DNA of 64,000 nucleotides, taken from assembly GCF_016907835.1 (NCBI RefSeq), contig NZ_JAFBCT010000001.1:1426001-1490000 (forward strand). The letters run 5' to 3'. Under the pieces are notes generated by a model. That model saw nothing but the letters and a program-made list of their open reading frames with translations, had not been told where the DNA came from and ran no database searches. How positions within the stretch are numbered: position 1 is the stretch's first letter; each line of letters starts with the position of its first letter. This document shows, piece by piece, positions 17,169 through 26,452 of the stretch. A program made the position numbers and the translations under genes. The DNA comes from Agromyces cerinus. GTDB lineage: Bacteria > Actinomycetota > Actinomycetes > Actinomycetales > Microbacteriaceae.

Positions 17169-17187
17169 TTAGGTTTGCCTTACCCGA
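17169..17187. promoter_or_regulatory. DtxR/IdeR-like iron box
   Basis: The 19-mer TTAGGTTTGCCTTACCCGA matches 15 of 19 positions of the DtxR/IdeR consensus TWAGGTTAGSCTAACCTWA. It lies 57 bp upstream of trpD and about 60-80 bp upstream of ctaE, outside both presumed -10 regions. If bound, the position suits activation of the iron-rich oxidase operon better than repression. It was identified by eye, without a scan. Confidence 0.5.
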
Positions 17188-17238
17188 AGTGAGCGACACG
17201 ACTCCCCCGGATGACGAAAACTCAGGCCTCGTTTCAGC

Positions 17239-17244
17239 CATAAT
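17239..17244 (+). promoter_or_regulatory. -10 element of the ctaE-qcrCAB operon
   Basis: CATAAT resembles TATAAT and ends 6 nt before the GTG at 17251, codon 2 of the annotated ctaE frame, but only 3 nt before the ATG at 17248. A leaderless message starting at GTG is therefore possible. Confidence 0.4.
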
Positions 17245-17247
17245 GGG

Positions 17248-17880
17248 ATGGTGACGAGCACCTCAATCACTTATCAGGCGAGCGCGCCCCTGATCAAACG
17301 ACCGAACACCGTAGCGGTGGGAACGATCGTCTGGCTCGGCAGCGAGGTCATGTTCTTCGCGGGACTCTTCGCGATCTACTTCACGCTGCGGTCGACATCA
17401 CCCGAGCTGTGGTCCTTCGAGGCCGGCAGGCTGAACGTGCCGTTCGCGGCGGTGAACACGCTGATCCTCGTGCTGTCGTCGGTCACGTGCCAGTTCGGCG
17501 TCTTCGCGGCCGAGCGACTCCAGCCGTACGCGACCGGATGGAAGCCGACCCAGTGGGGCGTGGTGGAGTGGTTCTTCCTCACCTACGCCATGGGCGGCGT
17601 CTTCGTCGCAGGCCAGGTCTGGGAGTACGCGACGCTGGTGTCCGAGGGCATCGCGCTCGACTCCAACGCCTACGGCTCGGCCTTCTACCTCACGACGGGC
17701 TTCCACGCCCTGCACGTCACCGGTGGTCTGATCGCGTTCCTCTTCGTCATCGGCCGCGTCTTCGCGGTCAAGAACTTCGGTCACCGCGAGGCGACCAGCG
17801 CGATCGCCGTCTCGTACTACTGGCACTTCGTCGACGTGGTCTGGATCGGACTGTTCTTCGTCATCTACGTCCTCAAGTAA
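17248..17880 (+). CDS. ctaE: Cytochrome c oxidase subunit III
   Basis: A 210-residue, five-helix subunit of the aa3 oxidase. Signature segments are [22 protein letters not shown] in the first helix and [16 protein letters not shown], with the conserved His and Glu positions of subunit III, then [19 protein letters not shown] at the end. Actinobacterial CtaE lacks the first two helices of the mitochondrial protein, as here. It heads the operon ctaE-qcrC-qcrA-qcrB, the standard order. The start is ATG 17248, or GTG 17251 if the transcript is leaderless. A DtxR-like box lies upstream. Confidence 0.97.
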   Translation: MVTSTSITYQASAPLIKRPNTVAVGTIVWLGSEVMFFAGLFAIYFTLRSTSPELWSFEAGRLNVPFAAVNTLILVLSSVTCQFGVFAAERLQPYATGWKPTQWGVVEWFFLTYAMGGVFVAGQVWEYATLVSEGIALDSNAYGSAFYLTTGFHALHVTGGLIAFLFVIGRVFAVKNFGHREATSAIAVSYYWHFVDVVWIGLFFVIYVLK

Positions 17881-17929
17881 GTCGCATCAGGAGCGTCACC
17901 ACAGCATGCCCGTGAACAGGAAGATACCC

Positions 17930-18724
17930 ATGACTCGCCAGAAGCGACGCACCGGACGCCGGCACCCGCTCGCCACCGTCGCGCTCCTCGCGCTCGGCCT
18001 CGTCTTCACCGGTGGTGCATACGCCGCGCTGAGCAGCGGCACCATCGCGCAGGCCGAAGTGGACCCGAACTCGCAGCAGACCATCGAAGAGGGCAAGAAG
18101 CTCTTCCAGGCCAACTGCGCCACGTGCCACGGGCTCTCCGCCCAGGGCACCGACGAAGGCCCGAGCCTCGTCGGCGTCGGCGCGGCAGCGGTCGACTTCC
18201 AGGTCGGCACCGGCCGCATGCCGATGCAGATGCAGGGCCCCCAGGCGCAAGTGAAGCCTCCGCAGTTCACCGACGAGCAGGTCAAGCAGCTGGCGTACTA
18301 CGTCGCCTCGCTCGGCCCGGGCCCCGACATCCCCAGCGACCACCTCGTCAACGGCGGTGGCGACGCGGCGAACGGTGCGGAGCTCTTCCGCATCAACTGC
18401 GCGATGTGCCACAACGTGGCCGGCGCCGGTGGTGCGCTCACCGAAGGCAAGTTCGCTCCCCCGCTGACGGATGTCTCGGGCGTGCACATCTACGAGGCCA
18501 TGGTCACCGGCCCGCAGAACATGCCGGTCTTCAACGACCTGAACATCTCGCCGGAAGACAAGCGCGACGTCATCACGTACCTCAAGTACGTCCAGGACAA
18601 CCGCTCGCCCGGCGGCATCGAACTCGGCTCCCTCGGGCCGGTCGCAGAGGGTCTGTTCATCTGGATCTTCGGTCTCGGCGCGATCGTCGCGATCACCGTG
18701 TGGATCACGGCGAAGTCCAACTAG
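17930..18724 (+). CDS. qcrC: Diheme cytochrome c subunit of the bcc complex
   Basis: A 264-residue membrane-anchored cytochrome cc. A basic N-terminus leads into a signal-anchor helix (TVALLALGLVFTGGAYAAL), then two c-type heme sites, CATCH near residue 62 and CAMCH near residue 160, and a C-terminal anchor helix (FIWIFGLGAIVAITVWI). It replaces soluble cytochrome c in actinobacteria, passing electrons from the bc centre to oxidase CuA. ATG 17930 is favoured by AGGAAG 6 nt upstream; an in-frame ATG at 17906 is an alternative. Confidence 0.95.
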   Translation: MTRQKRRTGRRHPLATVALLALGLVFTGGAYAALSSGTIAQAEVDPNSQQTIEEGKKLFQANCATCHGLSAQGTDEGPSLVGVGAAAVDFQVGTGRMPMQMQGPQAQVKPPQFTDEQVKQLAYYVASLGPGPDIPSDHLVNGGGDAANGAELFRINCAMCHNVAGAGGALTEGKFAPPLTDVSGVHIYEAMVTGPQNMPVFNDLNISPEDKRDVITYLKYVQDNRSPGGIELGSLGPVAEGLFIWIFGLGAIVAITVWITAKSN

Positions 18725-18763
18725 CGCACGCCCCGGCACAGAAGTAGCTGAAGAAGGAGAACC

Positions 18764-19840
18764 ATGGCACAGGACGACCACAGCGGCGCAGAGCTCGCCG
18801 CTGCCGACTCGTCGCACGCCGCGCACGACACTGCCGTCTCGCCGGGTACCGCGGTCATCGCGGCCGACTCGTTCGAGAACCCCGGCTTCCCGCCGCACCG
18901 GCCCCGGGTCACCGACGAGAACCCGAAGCGTGAGAAGCGTGCCCAGCGCACCGTCTACACCCTGTTCTACCTGTCGATCCTCGGCAGCGTCTGGGCGATC
19001 GCCGCGTACATGCTGTTCCCGATCGAGTCCAACGACGTCGGTGCGGTGCGCCTGAACAACATGTTCTTCGGCCTCGGCGCGACCCTGGCACTGCTCGCCA
19101 TCGGATTCGGCGTGGTGCACTGGGGCAAGGCGATCATGGCCGACGTCGAACTCGTCGACGAGCGCCACCCCATCGGCGGATCGCCCGAGACCCAGGCGGC
19201 GGCCGTCAAGGTGTTCACCGATTCCGACCGCGAGTCGGGCTTCACTCGTCGCGCGGCGATCCGCAACAGCCTCATCGGTGCGCTGCTCGTCTTCCCGCTG
19301 CCCGCCATCGTGCTGTTCCGAGGCTTCGCACCGCAGGACCAGATGCCCGTCGAGCTGCTCAGCCACACGATGTGGAAGAAGGGCACACGCCTCGCGCTCG
19401 ACCCTTCCGGTGTCCCGATCAAGGCCGCCGACGTCACGATCGGCAGCGCGTTCCACGTGATCCCCGAGGGTCTCCAAGACCTCGAGCACGGCAAGCTCGA
19501 AGAGAAGGCCAAGGCAGCGGTGCTGCTCATGCGCCTCGAGCCGGGCGAACTCAACCCTGCGCCCGGCAAGGAGAACTGGGCGTACGAGGGCATCGTCGCG
19601 TACTCCAAGATCTGCACGCACGTCGGATGCCCCGTGGCCCTCTACGAGCAGCACACGCACCACCTGCTGTGCCCGTGCCACCAGTCGCAGTTCGACGTGG
19701 CGAACAACTGCGAAGTCATCTTCGGCCCGGCAGCCCGTCCCCTGCCTCAGCTTGCGATCGAGGTTGACGACGAGGGCTACCTCATCGCGCAGCACGACTT
19801 CACCGAACCCGTCGGCCCGAGCTTCTGGGAGCGCAATTGA
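18764..19840 (+). CDS. qcrA: Rieske iron-sulfur subunit of the bcc complex
   Basis: A 358-residue protein with the actinobacterial architecture: cytoplasmic N-terminus, three membrane helices (about residues 65-85, 98-120 and 170-190) and an extracytoplasmic Rieske domain. The 2Fe-2S ligands are in CTHVGCPVALYEQ and LLCPCHQSQFD. QcrA moves electrons from quinol to QcrC heme. AAGGAG lies 8 nt before the ATG, and its stop overlaps the qcrB start. Confidence 0.97.
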   Translation: MAQDDHSGAELAAADSSHAAHDTAVSPGTAVIAADSFENPGFPPHRPRVTDENPKREKRAQRTVYTLFYLSILGSVWAIAAYMLFPIESNDVGAVRLNNMFFGLGATLALLAIGFGVVHWGKAIMADVELVDERHPIGGSPETQAAAVKVFTDSDRESGFTRRAAIRNSLIGALLVFPLPAIVLFRGFAPQDQMPVELLSHTMWKKGTRLALDPSGVPIKAADVTIGSAFHVIPEGLQDLEHGKLEEKAKAAVLLMRLEPGELNPAPGKENWAYEGIVAYSKICTHVGCPVALYEQHTHHLLCPCHQSQFDVANNCEVIFGPAARPLPQLAIEVDDEGYLIAQHDFTEPVGPSFWERN

Positions 19841-21444
19841 CCACCGCACCGTCCGCAACCGCGCCGCAGAAGCGGTCGTTCACGTCAGCTGCGTCCGTCT
19901 ACGTCAACGAGCGCACGAGCATCGCGGGATTCGTCAAGGAACTCGGCCGTAAGGCCTTCCCCGACCACTGGTCGTTCCTGCTCGGCGAGGTCGCGCTCTT
20001 CAGCTTCGTCGTCGTGCTCATCTCGGGCACCTTCCTGACGTTCTTCTTCCAGGCCTCGATGGTCGAAGTGCACTACGACGGTTCCTACGTGCCGCTCAAG
20101 GGCGTCGAGATGTCGGTCGCCATGGCGTCGACGCTCGACATCTCCTTCGACATTCGCGGTGGCCTGTTCGTGCGCCAGATGCATCACTGGGCTGCGCTGC
20201 TCTTCGTCGCCGCCATCGGGCTGCACATGCTGCGCATCTTCTTCACGGGTGCGTTCCGCAAGCCGCGCGAGCTGAACTGGGTGATCGGATTCACCCTCTT
20301 CATCCTCGCGATGGCCGAGGGCTTCACCGGCTACTCGCTTCCCGACGACCTGCTGTCGGGCAACGGCCTCCGCATCATCGACGGCATGGTCAAGGGCATT
20401 CCGCTGATCGGCACCTGGACCTCGTTCCTGCTCTTCGGCGGCGAGTTCCCCGGCACCCAGATCGTCGGTCGTCTCTACACGCTGCACATCCTGCTGCTTC
20501 CGGCGCTCGTGGTCGCGCTCGTCGCGCTCCACCTGGTGTTCGTCGTCGTGCACAAGCACACGCAGTACGCCGGCCCGGGCAAGACCCAGCAGAACGCGGT
20601 GGGCCCGCCCATCCTCCCGATCTACGCGGCCAAGGCCGGCGGGTTCTTCTTCATCATCTTCGGTGTGCTCGCGCTCATCGCCTCGATGTTCACGATCAAC
20701 CCGATCTGGAACTACGGCCCGTACGACCCCTCCCCCGTCTCCGCCGGTACCCAGCCCGACTGGTACATCGGCTTCGCCGACGGCGCTCTGCGTCTCATCC
20801 CGCCGGGCTGGGAGTTCGTCTGGCTCGACCGCACCTGGTCGTTCAACATCCTCGTGCCGCTCATCGTCATCGGTGTGTTCATCGTGCTGGTGCTGATCTA
20901 CCCGTTCATCGAGGCCTGGATCAAGGGCGACAAGCGCGAACACCACATCGCCGACCGTCCCCGCAACGCTCCGACCCGCACAGCGATCGGTGCAGCCGGT
21001 GTCACGTTCTACGCCGGCCTCTGGGCGGCTGCGAGCTCCGACATCCTGGCGACGCACTTCTCGCTCACCATGGAGGGCGTCATCCATGCACTCCAGGCAG
21101 TCGTCATCGTCGGCCCGTTCGTCGCCTACTTCATCGCGAAGCGCGTCTGCATCGCGCTGCAGAAGAAGGACCGCGAGATCGTGCTGCACGGCTACGAGTC
21201 CGGGCGCATCGTCAAGCTGCCGGGCGGCGAGTTCATCGAGGTGCACCAGCCCCTCGACGAGTACGACCGCTGGAAGCTCGTCAGCCACGAGAGCTACGCT
21301 CCGCTCATGATCCGCCCGAACGCGCGTGGCAAGATCACGGCCGGTCAGCATCTCCGCGCCGCGTTCTCGCGTTGGTTCTTCGAAGACCGCATCGCGCCGG
21401 TCACGAAGGGCGAGCTCGAGTCCGGCCACGACACCCACCACTGA
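19837..21444 (+). CDS. qcrB: Cytochrome b subunit of the bcc complex
   Basis: A 535-residue membrane protein with the cytochrome b core: heme-ligand His pairs in MHHWAALLFVAAIGLHMLRI and in the LYTLHILLLPALVVALVALH helix, the quinol-site residues in the PDDLLSGNGL region, and the C-terminal b6f-like helices. A cytoplasmic tail of over 100 residues (GYESGRIVKLPGGEFIEVHQ) is characteristic of actinobacterial QcrB. The start is TTG at 19837 inside the qcrA stop (TTGA), implying coupled translation. QcrB is the known site of bc1-targeting inhibitors in mycobacteria. Confidence 0.96.
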   Translation: MTTAPSATAPQKRSFTSAASVYVNERTSIAGFVKELGRKAFPDHWSFLLGEVALFSFVVVLISGTFLTFFFQASMVEVHYDGSYVPLKGVEMSVAMASTLDISFDIRGGLFVRQMHHWAALLFVAAIGLHMLRIFFTGAFRKPRELNWVIGFTLFILAMAEGFTGYSLPDDLLSGNGLRIIDGMVKGIPLIGTWTSFLLFGGEFPGTQIVGRLYTLHILLLPALVVALVALHLVFVVVHKHTQYAGPGKTQQNAVGPPILPIYAAKAGGFFFIIFGVLALIASMFTINPIWNYGPYDPSPVSAGTQPDWYIGFADGALRLIPPGWEFVWLDRTWSFNILVPLIVIGVFIVLVLIYPFIEAWIKGDKREHHIADRPRNAPTRTAIGAAGVTFYAGLWAAASSDILATHFSLTMEGVIHALQAVVIVGPFVAYFIAKRVCIALQKKDREIVLHGYESGRIVKLPGGEFIEVHQPLDEYDRWKLVSHESYAPLMIRPNARGKITAGQHLRAAFSRWFFEDRIAPVTKGELESGHDTHH

Positions 21445-21476
21445 CGATCCCGTCAGAGAGATTCGGGCACCGCGCC

Positions 21477-22370
21477 ATGTCGATCGATTCGACGTGGCTG
21501 CGGTGCCCGAACTGCTTTCACGACCTCGAGCCGGTCACCGATCGAGTACTCGGCTGCTCGACCGGCCACCGGTTCGACCTGGCCAAGCACGGCAGCGTCA
21601 CGCTGCTCCCACCGAAAGCCCCTCGAACCGTCGGCGATGACCGGCAGATGCTCGAGGCGCGCACCGGACTCCTCGAGTCCGGTGCCTACGCGCCGATCGC
21701 CGATGCTCTCATCGCAGCGATGCACGCGGGTCGACCGAGCACCGCTTCAAGGGCCGGCGTCCGTCAACCCGGGGAGTCGCACGACACGTCGGCAGCAACC
21801 CGCATCGCCGACCTCGGGTGCGGCACGGGCTACTACGCCGGCGCGCTCGGGCGCGCCGGCCCGGGCGCCTCCGTGCTGCTCGCCGATCGCTCCCCCGCGG
21901 CCGTGCGCATGGCCATGAAGGCGGTCTCCGGCTCCACAGGCGTCGTGCTCGATCTGTGGCGGCCGCTCCCGATCCGCGACGCCAGCGCCGACATCGCGCT
22001 CAACGTCTTCGCACCGCGGAACCCGGAGGAGTTCGCACGTATCGTGCGTCCCGGGGGCGTCCTGCTCGTCGTCGTGCCGACTGCGTTGCACTTCATCGAG
22101 CTGCGACGCATCGGAGCGGCGCTCGACATCCCCGACGGCAAGGCCGAACTCGTGGCCGCACAGTTCTCCGACGTGGGTTTCACGGCGTCCGGGACGACGC
22201 GGGTCGAGTATCCCCTTGTCGCCGACGCCGAGACCCGCGAGTTGCTCGTGGACATGGGCCCCACCGCACATCATCGGGCCGACGGCGAGCGGGCAGCAGC
22301 ATCAGATGAACTCTCGGTGACCGTGTCGGTCGACGTCGTGACGTTCGTGCGTTCGCCTGTTCTTCAGTGA
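21477..22370 (+). CDS. RlmA-type 23S rRNA (guanine-N1) methyltransferase, putative
   Basis: A 297-residue SAM-dependent methyltransferase with an N-terminal zinc motif (CPNCFHDL then LGCSTGHRFD, residues ~10-35), the arrangement of RlmA/TlrB enzymes that methylate N1 of G745/G748. The SAM loop IADLGCGTGYYAGALGRAG is near residue 110 and NVFAPRNPEEFARIVRPGG follows, a typical RlmA segment. The zinc finger and KAPRTVGDDRQMLEARTGLL support the assignment over a generic methyltransferase. It follows qcrB by 32 nt with no clear ribosome site. The exact guanosine cannot be told. Confidence 0.75.
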   Translation: MSIDSTWLRCPNCFHDLEPVTDRVLGCSTGHRFDLAKHGSVTLLPPKAPRTVGDDRQMLEARTGLLESGAYAPIADALIAAMHAGRPSTASRAGVRQPGESHDTSAATRIADLGCGTGYYAGALGRAGPGASVLLADRSPAAVRMAMKAVSGSTGVVLDLWRPLPIRDASADIALNVFAPRNPEEFARIVRPGGVLLVVVPTALHFIELRRIGAALDIPDGKAELVAAQFSDVGFTASGTTRVEYPLVADAETRELLVDMGPTAHHRADGERAAASDELSVTVSVDVVTFVRSPVLQ

Positions 22371-22427
22371 TGGTCGACGACTCGCCAGGGTCTCGCCATC
22401 GATCGGCATCCGGACGAGAATGAAGCC

Positions 22428-23117
22428 ATGGACGAGTGCTGCGATCCGCGGGTCCCATGCGGATTCGACGACGTATTCGGCGCCCGATTCGCCGCGAAGC
22501 TGGCGCGCCGCTTTCGACGGCACGGCCTGACCGACTCAGAGCGCCGCGTGACAGACCTCATCTCAGCTCTCGGCGTCGAGGGCAGATCGGTCTTGGAGAT
22601 CGGCGGCGGCATCGGCGCGATGCAGCTCGAACTGCTGGCGCGAGGTGCGGCGTCGGCCGTGAACCTGGAGCTCTCGGACGCCTACGAAGGGGAGGCTGCG
22701 GAGCTGATTCGCCAGGCTGGAGTCGAATCCGCGGCGACCCGGATCGTCGGAATCGATCTCGCCGTGCCAGGCCATGACATCGAGCCGGCCGATTTCGTGA
22801 TTCTCCACCGAGTCGTGTGCTGCTATCCCGACTTCACGCATCTCCTCGGCGCCGCGGCCGCCCATGCGCGGCGCGCGATCGTCTTCACCTACCCATCGCC
22901 GTCGTGGGTGACCCGCGCACTGGTTCGACTGGAGAACGCGTGGATGGCGATGCGTGGGAGTCGATACCGCGGCTTCATCCACTCCCCCGAGGCGATGATC
23001 GACGTGCTGCGACGCTCGGGCATGGTCGTCAGCGACGACGATCGTGTCGGCAACTGGAACGTCGCCGTGGCCGTCAGGGCACCGATCGGCAGCGCGGCGA
23101 CGACGTCGACCGCCTGA
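22428..23117 (+). CDS. Class I SAM-dependent methyltransferase
   Basis: A 229-residue protein. SVLEIGGGIGAMQLELLARG (about residues 53-72) is the SAM-binding motif I, and VNLELSDAYEGEA supplies the acidic ribose ligand. The post-motif region VILHRVVCCYPDFTHLLGAA resembles the BchM/ubiquinone-type group. Three cysteines near the N-terminus (ECCDPRVPC) are unusual but do not form a clear metal site. The substrate is unknown. Transcription ends at the strong hairpin 20 nt downstream. Confidence 0.75.
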   Translation: MDECCDPRVPCGFDDVFGARFAAKLARRFRRHGLTDSERRVTDLISALGVEGRSVLEIGGGIGAMQLELLARGAASAVNLELSDAYEGEAAELIRQAGVESAATRIVGIDLAVPGHDIEPADFVILHRVVCCYPDFTHLLGAAAAHARRAIVFTYPSPSWVTRALVRLENAWMAMRGSRYRGFIHSPEAMIDVLRRSGMVVSDDDRVGNWNVAVAVRAPIGSAATTSTA

Positions 23118-23136
23118 CGAATCGATGACACAGCTA

Positions 23137-23179
23137 CGCGAAGAGCCCCGAGACGGAAACCGTCTCGGGGCTCTTCGCG
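23137..23179. terminator. Strong bidirectional terminator
   Basis: A perfect 20-bp stem (23137-23156 with 23160-23179) closes on an AAA loop between the convergent methyltransferase and ctaF genes. It is symmetrical enough to act on both strands. Confidence 0.9.
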
Positions 23180-23186
23180 TTGAAAC

Positions 23187-23618
23187 TCAGCGGGCGAAGT
23201 TTCCGCGGTAGTACTCGTAGACCCAGCCGACGAGGGCGATCACGCCGAGGCCGACCGCGATGTAGGAGATCCAGAACCCGACCGCGAGGCCCAGGAACAT
23301 CAGCGCAGCGGCGCCGGCGAGCACGATCGGCCACCAGCTCCACGGGCTGAAGAACCCGAGCTCGGCGTCGCCGTCGTCGATGTTCGCGTCGAGGCGGTCC
23401 TCGGGCAGTTCAGCGCCCTGGGCCTTGTGCACGCGTCCGAGGTAGAACGCGATGAACGCGCTCAGGACTGCGGTCAGCGAGATGGCGACCGTGCCTGCCC
23501 ACTCGGGGTGGTTGAGCCCGTTCGCGACGTTGTCGGCCCAGCTCCAGCCGATGTAAACGCCCGCGACGATCGCGAGGAATACCGTCAGGATCCAGAAGAG
23601 GTTGACGTTGGCGCGCAT
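23187..23618 (-). CDS. ctaF: Cytochrome c oxidase subunit IV (actinobacterial)
   Basis: A 143-residue protein with four membrane helices and the actinobacterial CtaF pattern: FWILTVFLAIVAGVYIGW at the start, then HPEWAGTVAISLTAVLSAFI and LGFFSPWSWWPIVLAGAAAL. It is a small structural subunit of the aa3 oxidase without cofactors. Its ATG overlaps the ctaD stop by 1 nt, making ctaC-ctaD-ctaF one operon. GGAGATCAAGTA precedes the start. Confidence 0.95.
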   Translation of the reverse strand: MRANVNLFWILTVFLAIVAGVYIGWSWADNVANGLNHPEWAGTVAISLTAVLSAFIAFYLGRVHKAQGAELPEDRLDANIDDGDAELGFFSPWSWWPIVLAGAAALMFLGLAVGFWISYIAVGLGVIALVGWVYEYYRGNFAR

Positions 23619-25354
23619 TACTTGATCTCCTCCGAAGCAGCGTCATACGTGGGCGACTGCGGTGCGTCCTTCGCCGGACCGATGCCGACCGGGATGCCTG
23701 CCTCGGGGTGGTTGAGGTCGAACGCAGGGCGCTCCGAACGGATACGAGGAATCGACGTGAAGTTGTGGCGCGGCGGCGGGCAGCTGGTCGCCCACTCGAG
23801 CGATCCGCCGTAGCCCCACGGGTCGTTGACCGTGACCTTGGGTGCCCGACGGGCCGTGATGTACACGTTCAGGAAGAACGGGATCATCGAGACCGCCAGG
23901 ATGCCGGCGCCGATCGTCGACAGCTGGTTCATCCAGGTGATGTTGTCTTCGGGCAGGTACGAGTAGTACCGGCGGGGCATCGCCACGACGCCGAGCCAGT
24001 GCTGGATCAGGAACGTCGTGTGGAAGCCGATGAAGAGCAGCCAGAAGTGCCACTTGCCGAGCGTCTCGTTCAGCATCTTGCCGGTCCACTTCGGCCACCA
24101 GAAGTAGAAGCCGGCGAACATCGCGAAGACGACGGTGCCGAACACCACGTAGTGGAAGTGGGCGACGACGAAGTACGTGTCGGACACGTGGAAGTCGAGC
24201 GGCGGCGACGCGAGGATGACGCCGGTGAGGCCGCCGAACACGAAGGTGATGAGGAAGCCGAGCGACCAGATGAGGGGGGTCTCGAAGGTGATCGAGCCGC
24301 GCCACATCGTGCCGATCCAGTTGAAGATCTTCACACCCGTCGGCACTGCGATGAGCATCGTCATGAGTGCGAAGAACGGCAGCAGCACGGAGCCGGTGAC
24401 GTACATGTGGTGTGCCCACACGGTGACCGAGAGGGCCGCGATCGCGATCGTCGCGTAGATCAGGGTCTTGTACCCGAAGATCGGCTTTCGGCTGAACACC
24501 GGGAAGATCTCGGAGACGATGCCGAAGAACGGCAGCGCGATGATGTACACCTCGGGGTGGCCGAAGAACCAGAACAGGTGCTGCCACAGAATGACGCCGC
24601 CGTTGGCGGGGTCGAACACATGGGCGCCGAAGATGCGGTCGGCGCCGGCGGCCAGGATCGCCGCGGCGAGCACGGGGAAGGCCATGAGCACGAGGATCGA
24701 GGTCACGAGGGTGTTCCACGTGAAGATCGGCATGCGGAACATGGTCATGCCGGGCGCGCGCATCGTGATGATCGTGGTGATGAAGTTCACCGCACCGAGG
24801 ATCGTGCCGAAACCGGAGAGGCCGAGGCCGAGCATCCAGAGGTTTCCACCGACACCTGGTGAGAACGTCGTCGATGCGAGTGGCTGATATGCGAACCATC
24901 CGAACGACGCGGCACCCTGGGGGGTGAAGAAGCCCGCGACCGCGATCAGCGAACCGAAGTTGAAGAGCCAGTACGCGAACGCGTTCAGACGCGGGAACGC
25001 CACGTCGGGGGCGCCGATCTGCAGCGGCATGAGCACGTTGGCGAAGCCCGCGAACAGCGGGGTCGCGAACATGAGCAGCATGATCGTGCCGTGCATCGTG
25101 AAGAGCTGGTTGTACTGCTCACGCGTCTGGATGATCTCGAGGCCCGGCTCGAAGAGCTGCGCCCGGATGATCAGCGCCATGACGCCGCCGATGCAGAAGT
25201 AGATGAACGCGGTGATCAGGTACATGTACCCGATGACCTTGTGGTCGGTGGACGTGATCCACTTGACGAGGATGTTGCCCTTGCGTTCGACCTTGGAAGC
25301 GCCGAACGGAAGCGTGCTCGCAGAGGGGCGAGCCGGTGCGGTCGTGGTGCTCAT
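23618..25354 (-). CDS. ctaD: Cytochrome c oxidase subunit I
   Basis: A 578-residue, twelve-helix catalytic subunit of the aa3 oxidase. Heme a and a3/CuB ligands are recognisable: the His in [31 protein letters not shown] (the His-Pro-Glu-Val-Tyr CuB/crosslink site), [10 protein letters not shown] and [11 protein letters not shown]. It reduces oxygen to water and pumps protons. The soluble N-terminal extension before the first helix is typical of actinobacteria. It starts 6 nt after the ctaC stop. Confidence 0.98.
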   Translation of the reverse strand: MSTTTAPARPSASTLPFGASKVERKGNILVKWITSTDHKVIGYMYLITAFIYFCIGGVMALIIRAQLFEPGLEIIQTREQYNQLFTMHGTIMLLMFATPLFAGFANVLMPLQIGAPDVAFPRLNAFAYWLFNFGSLIAVAGFFTPQGAASFGWFAYQPLASTTFSPGVGGNLWMLGLGLSGFGTILGAVNFITTIITMRAPGMTMFRMPIFTWNTLVTSILVLMAFPVLAAAILAAGADRIFGAHVFDPANGGVILWQHLFWFFGHPEVYIIALPFFGIVSEIFPVFSRKPIFGYKTLIYATIAIAALSVTVWAHHMYVTGSVLLPFFALMTMLIAVPTGVKIFNWIGTMWRGSITFETPLIWSLGFLITFVFGGLTGVILASPPLDFHVSDTYFVVAHFHYVVFGTVVFAMFAGFYFWWPKWTGKMLNETLGKWHFWLLFIGFHTTFLIQHWLGVVAMPRRYYSYLPEDNITWMNQLSTIGAGILAVSMIPFFLNVYITARRAPKVTVNDPWGYGGSLEWATSCPPPRHNFTSIPRIRSERPAFDLNHPEAGIPVGIGPAKDAPQSPTYDAASEEIK

Positions 25355-25360
25355 CGCGGC

Positions 25361-26254
25361 TTAGTGCTCCTCTTTCAATTCGGGCGCGCCCGTACCGGGC
25401 AGGTTCTGGTTGCGGTCGTACTCGTTCGACAGCTGGCCTTCCTGGCCGGCGTCGCGAAGCGACTCGATGTAGTCGTCGTACTCGGCCTGCGAGACGACCT
25501 CGACGTTGAAGAGCATGAGCGAGTGGTACTCACCGCAGAGCTCGGCGCACTTGCCCGCGTACGTGCCTTCGCGCTCGGGCACGAACGACATGTAGTTGGT
25601 CTTGCCGGGGTACATGTCCTTCTTGTAGAGGAAGTCCACGACCCAGAACGAGTGGATGACGTCGCGCGATTCGAGTTCGATCTCGACGTTGGCACCGACG
25701 GGCAGGTAGAGGGTCGGCAGCTCTTCCTGCACGAGCGAGCCCTTGGGGCCCTCCTCGGAGAGCTGGCCCTGGATGCCGGGCGAGTAGACGTCTTCCTTGA
25801 CGTAGTTGAAGTCCCACGCCCACTGCTTGGCGATGACCTCGACCTTGACGTCGATGTCCTGCTCGGCGAAGCGCTCCTCGATGGCCGCCTGATCGCGTGC
25901 GGTGAAGGCGAAGAAGCCCAGCACCAGGATCAGCGGGATGATCGTGTAGAAGACCTCGATCGGCATGTTGTATCGCAGCTGCACCGGGAGGCCGGTCTGG
26001 CCCTTGCGGCGGCGGTAGGCGATGACGGCCCAGATCGTGAGACCCCAGGTGATGACACCCACGATCAGCAGCACGATCCACGAGGTGACCCAGAGGCCTG
26101 AGACACGCTCGGTGTGGTTCGTTACCGGCGCCTCACCCTCGACGAATCCGGGGAGGAATCCGTTCAACTGGGCCTGCGTGCACCCTGCGAGGACGAGACT
26201 GAGCGACGCTGCGATCGGGATTGCAGCCCATCGGAGACGGCGGTTGTTGCGCAC
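25361..26254 (-). CDS. ctaC: Cytochrome c oxidase subunit II
   Basis: A 297-residue lipoprotein-type subunit. The N-terminal signal ends in a lipobox (SLVLAGC), followed by two transmembrane helices and a cupredoxin domain. The binuclear CuA site is visible in CAELCGEYHSLM, with its distal His in IHSFWVVDFL. An extra charged loop (DVYSPGIQGQLSEEGPKG) is the known actinobacterial insertion that contacts QcrC. The start is GTG 26254, with GAAAGG upstream. An inverted repeat lies in the 5' untranslated region. Confidence 0.97.
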   Translation of the reverse strand: MRNNRRLRWAAIPIAASLSLVLAGCTQAQLNGFLPGFVEGEAPVTNHTERVSGLWVTSWIVLLIVGVITWGLTIWAVIAYRRRKGQTGLPVQLRYNMPIEVFYTIIPLILVLGFFAFTARDQAAIEERFAEQDIDVKVEVIAKQWAWDFNYVKEDVYSPGIQGQLSEEGPKGSLVQEELPTLYLPVGANVEIELESRDVIHSFWVVDFLYKKDMYPGKTNYMSFVPEREGTYAGKCAELCGEYHSLMLFNVEVVSQAEYDDYIESLRDAGQEGQLSNEYDRNQNLPGTGAPELKEEH

Positions 26255-26279
26255 CGGTGACCTTTCGGGAGACTCGAAG

Positions 26280-26298
26280 GCGCTTCACAGTGAAGCGC
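26280..26298. promoter_or_regulatory. Inverted repeat in the ctaC leader, candidate operator
   Basis: GCGCTTCAC and GTGAAGCGC form a perfect 9-bp inverted repeat around a single A, 26 bp before ctaC. A TAGGCT hexamer on the minus strand (26313-26318) is a plausible -10, which puts the repeat at the transcript start or just inside it. Confidence 0.45.
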
Positions 26299-26404
26299 GG
26301 TGATCGTTGTCTAGCCTACTCCGACTCGACCCCCGGGGTGTGCACTCAGGCGCGGTGTCGGGCGCGTCGGAGCGGTGATTTCCTGCACGATCGGCGAAAA
26401 CACA

Positions 26405-26434
26405 GAAGGGAGGCCGCTTTCGCGACCTCCCTTC
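26405..26434 (-). terminator. Terminator downstream of the Fe-S insertion gene
   Basis: GAAGGGAGG pairs with CCTCCCTTC, extended inward by CGC/GCG with one mismatch, around a TTT loop. It lies 18 nt beyond the stop of the gene at 26453, on its downstream side. Confidence 0.7.
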
Positions 26435-26452
26435 GGAGCTGATCAGGATGCC

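Noticed and set aside
17113..17247. trp leader/attenuator upstream of trpD
   Set aside because: No Trp-codon leader peptide or alternative hairpins; the -10 hexamer sits 6 nt from the trpD ATG, leaving no leader.
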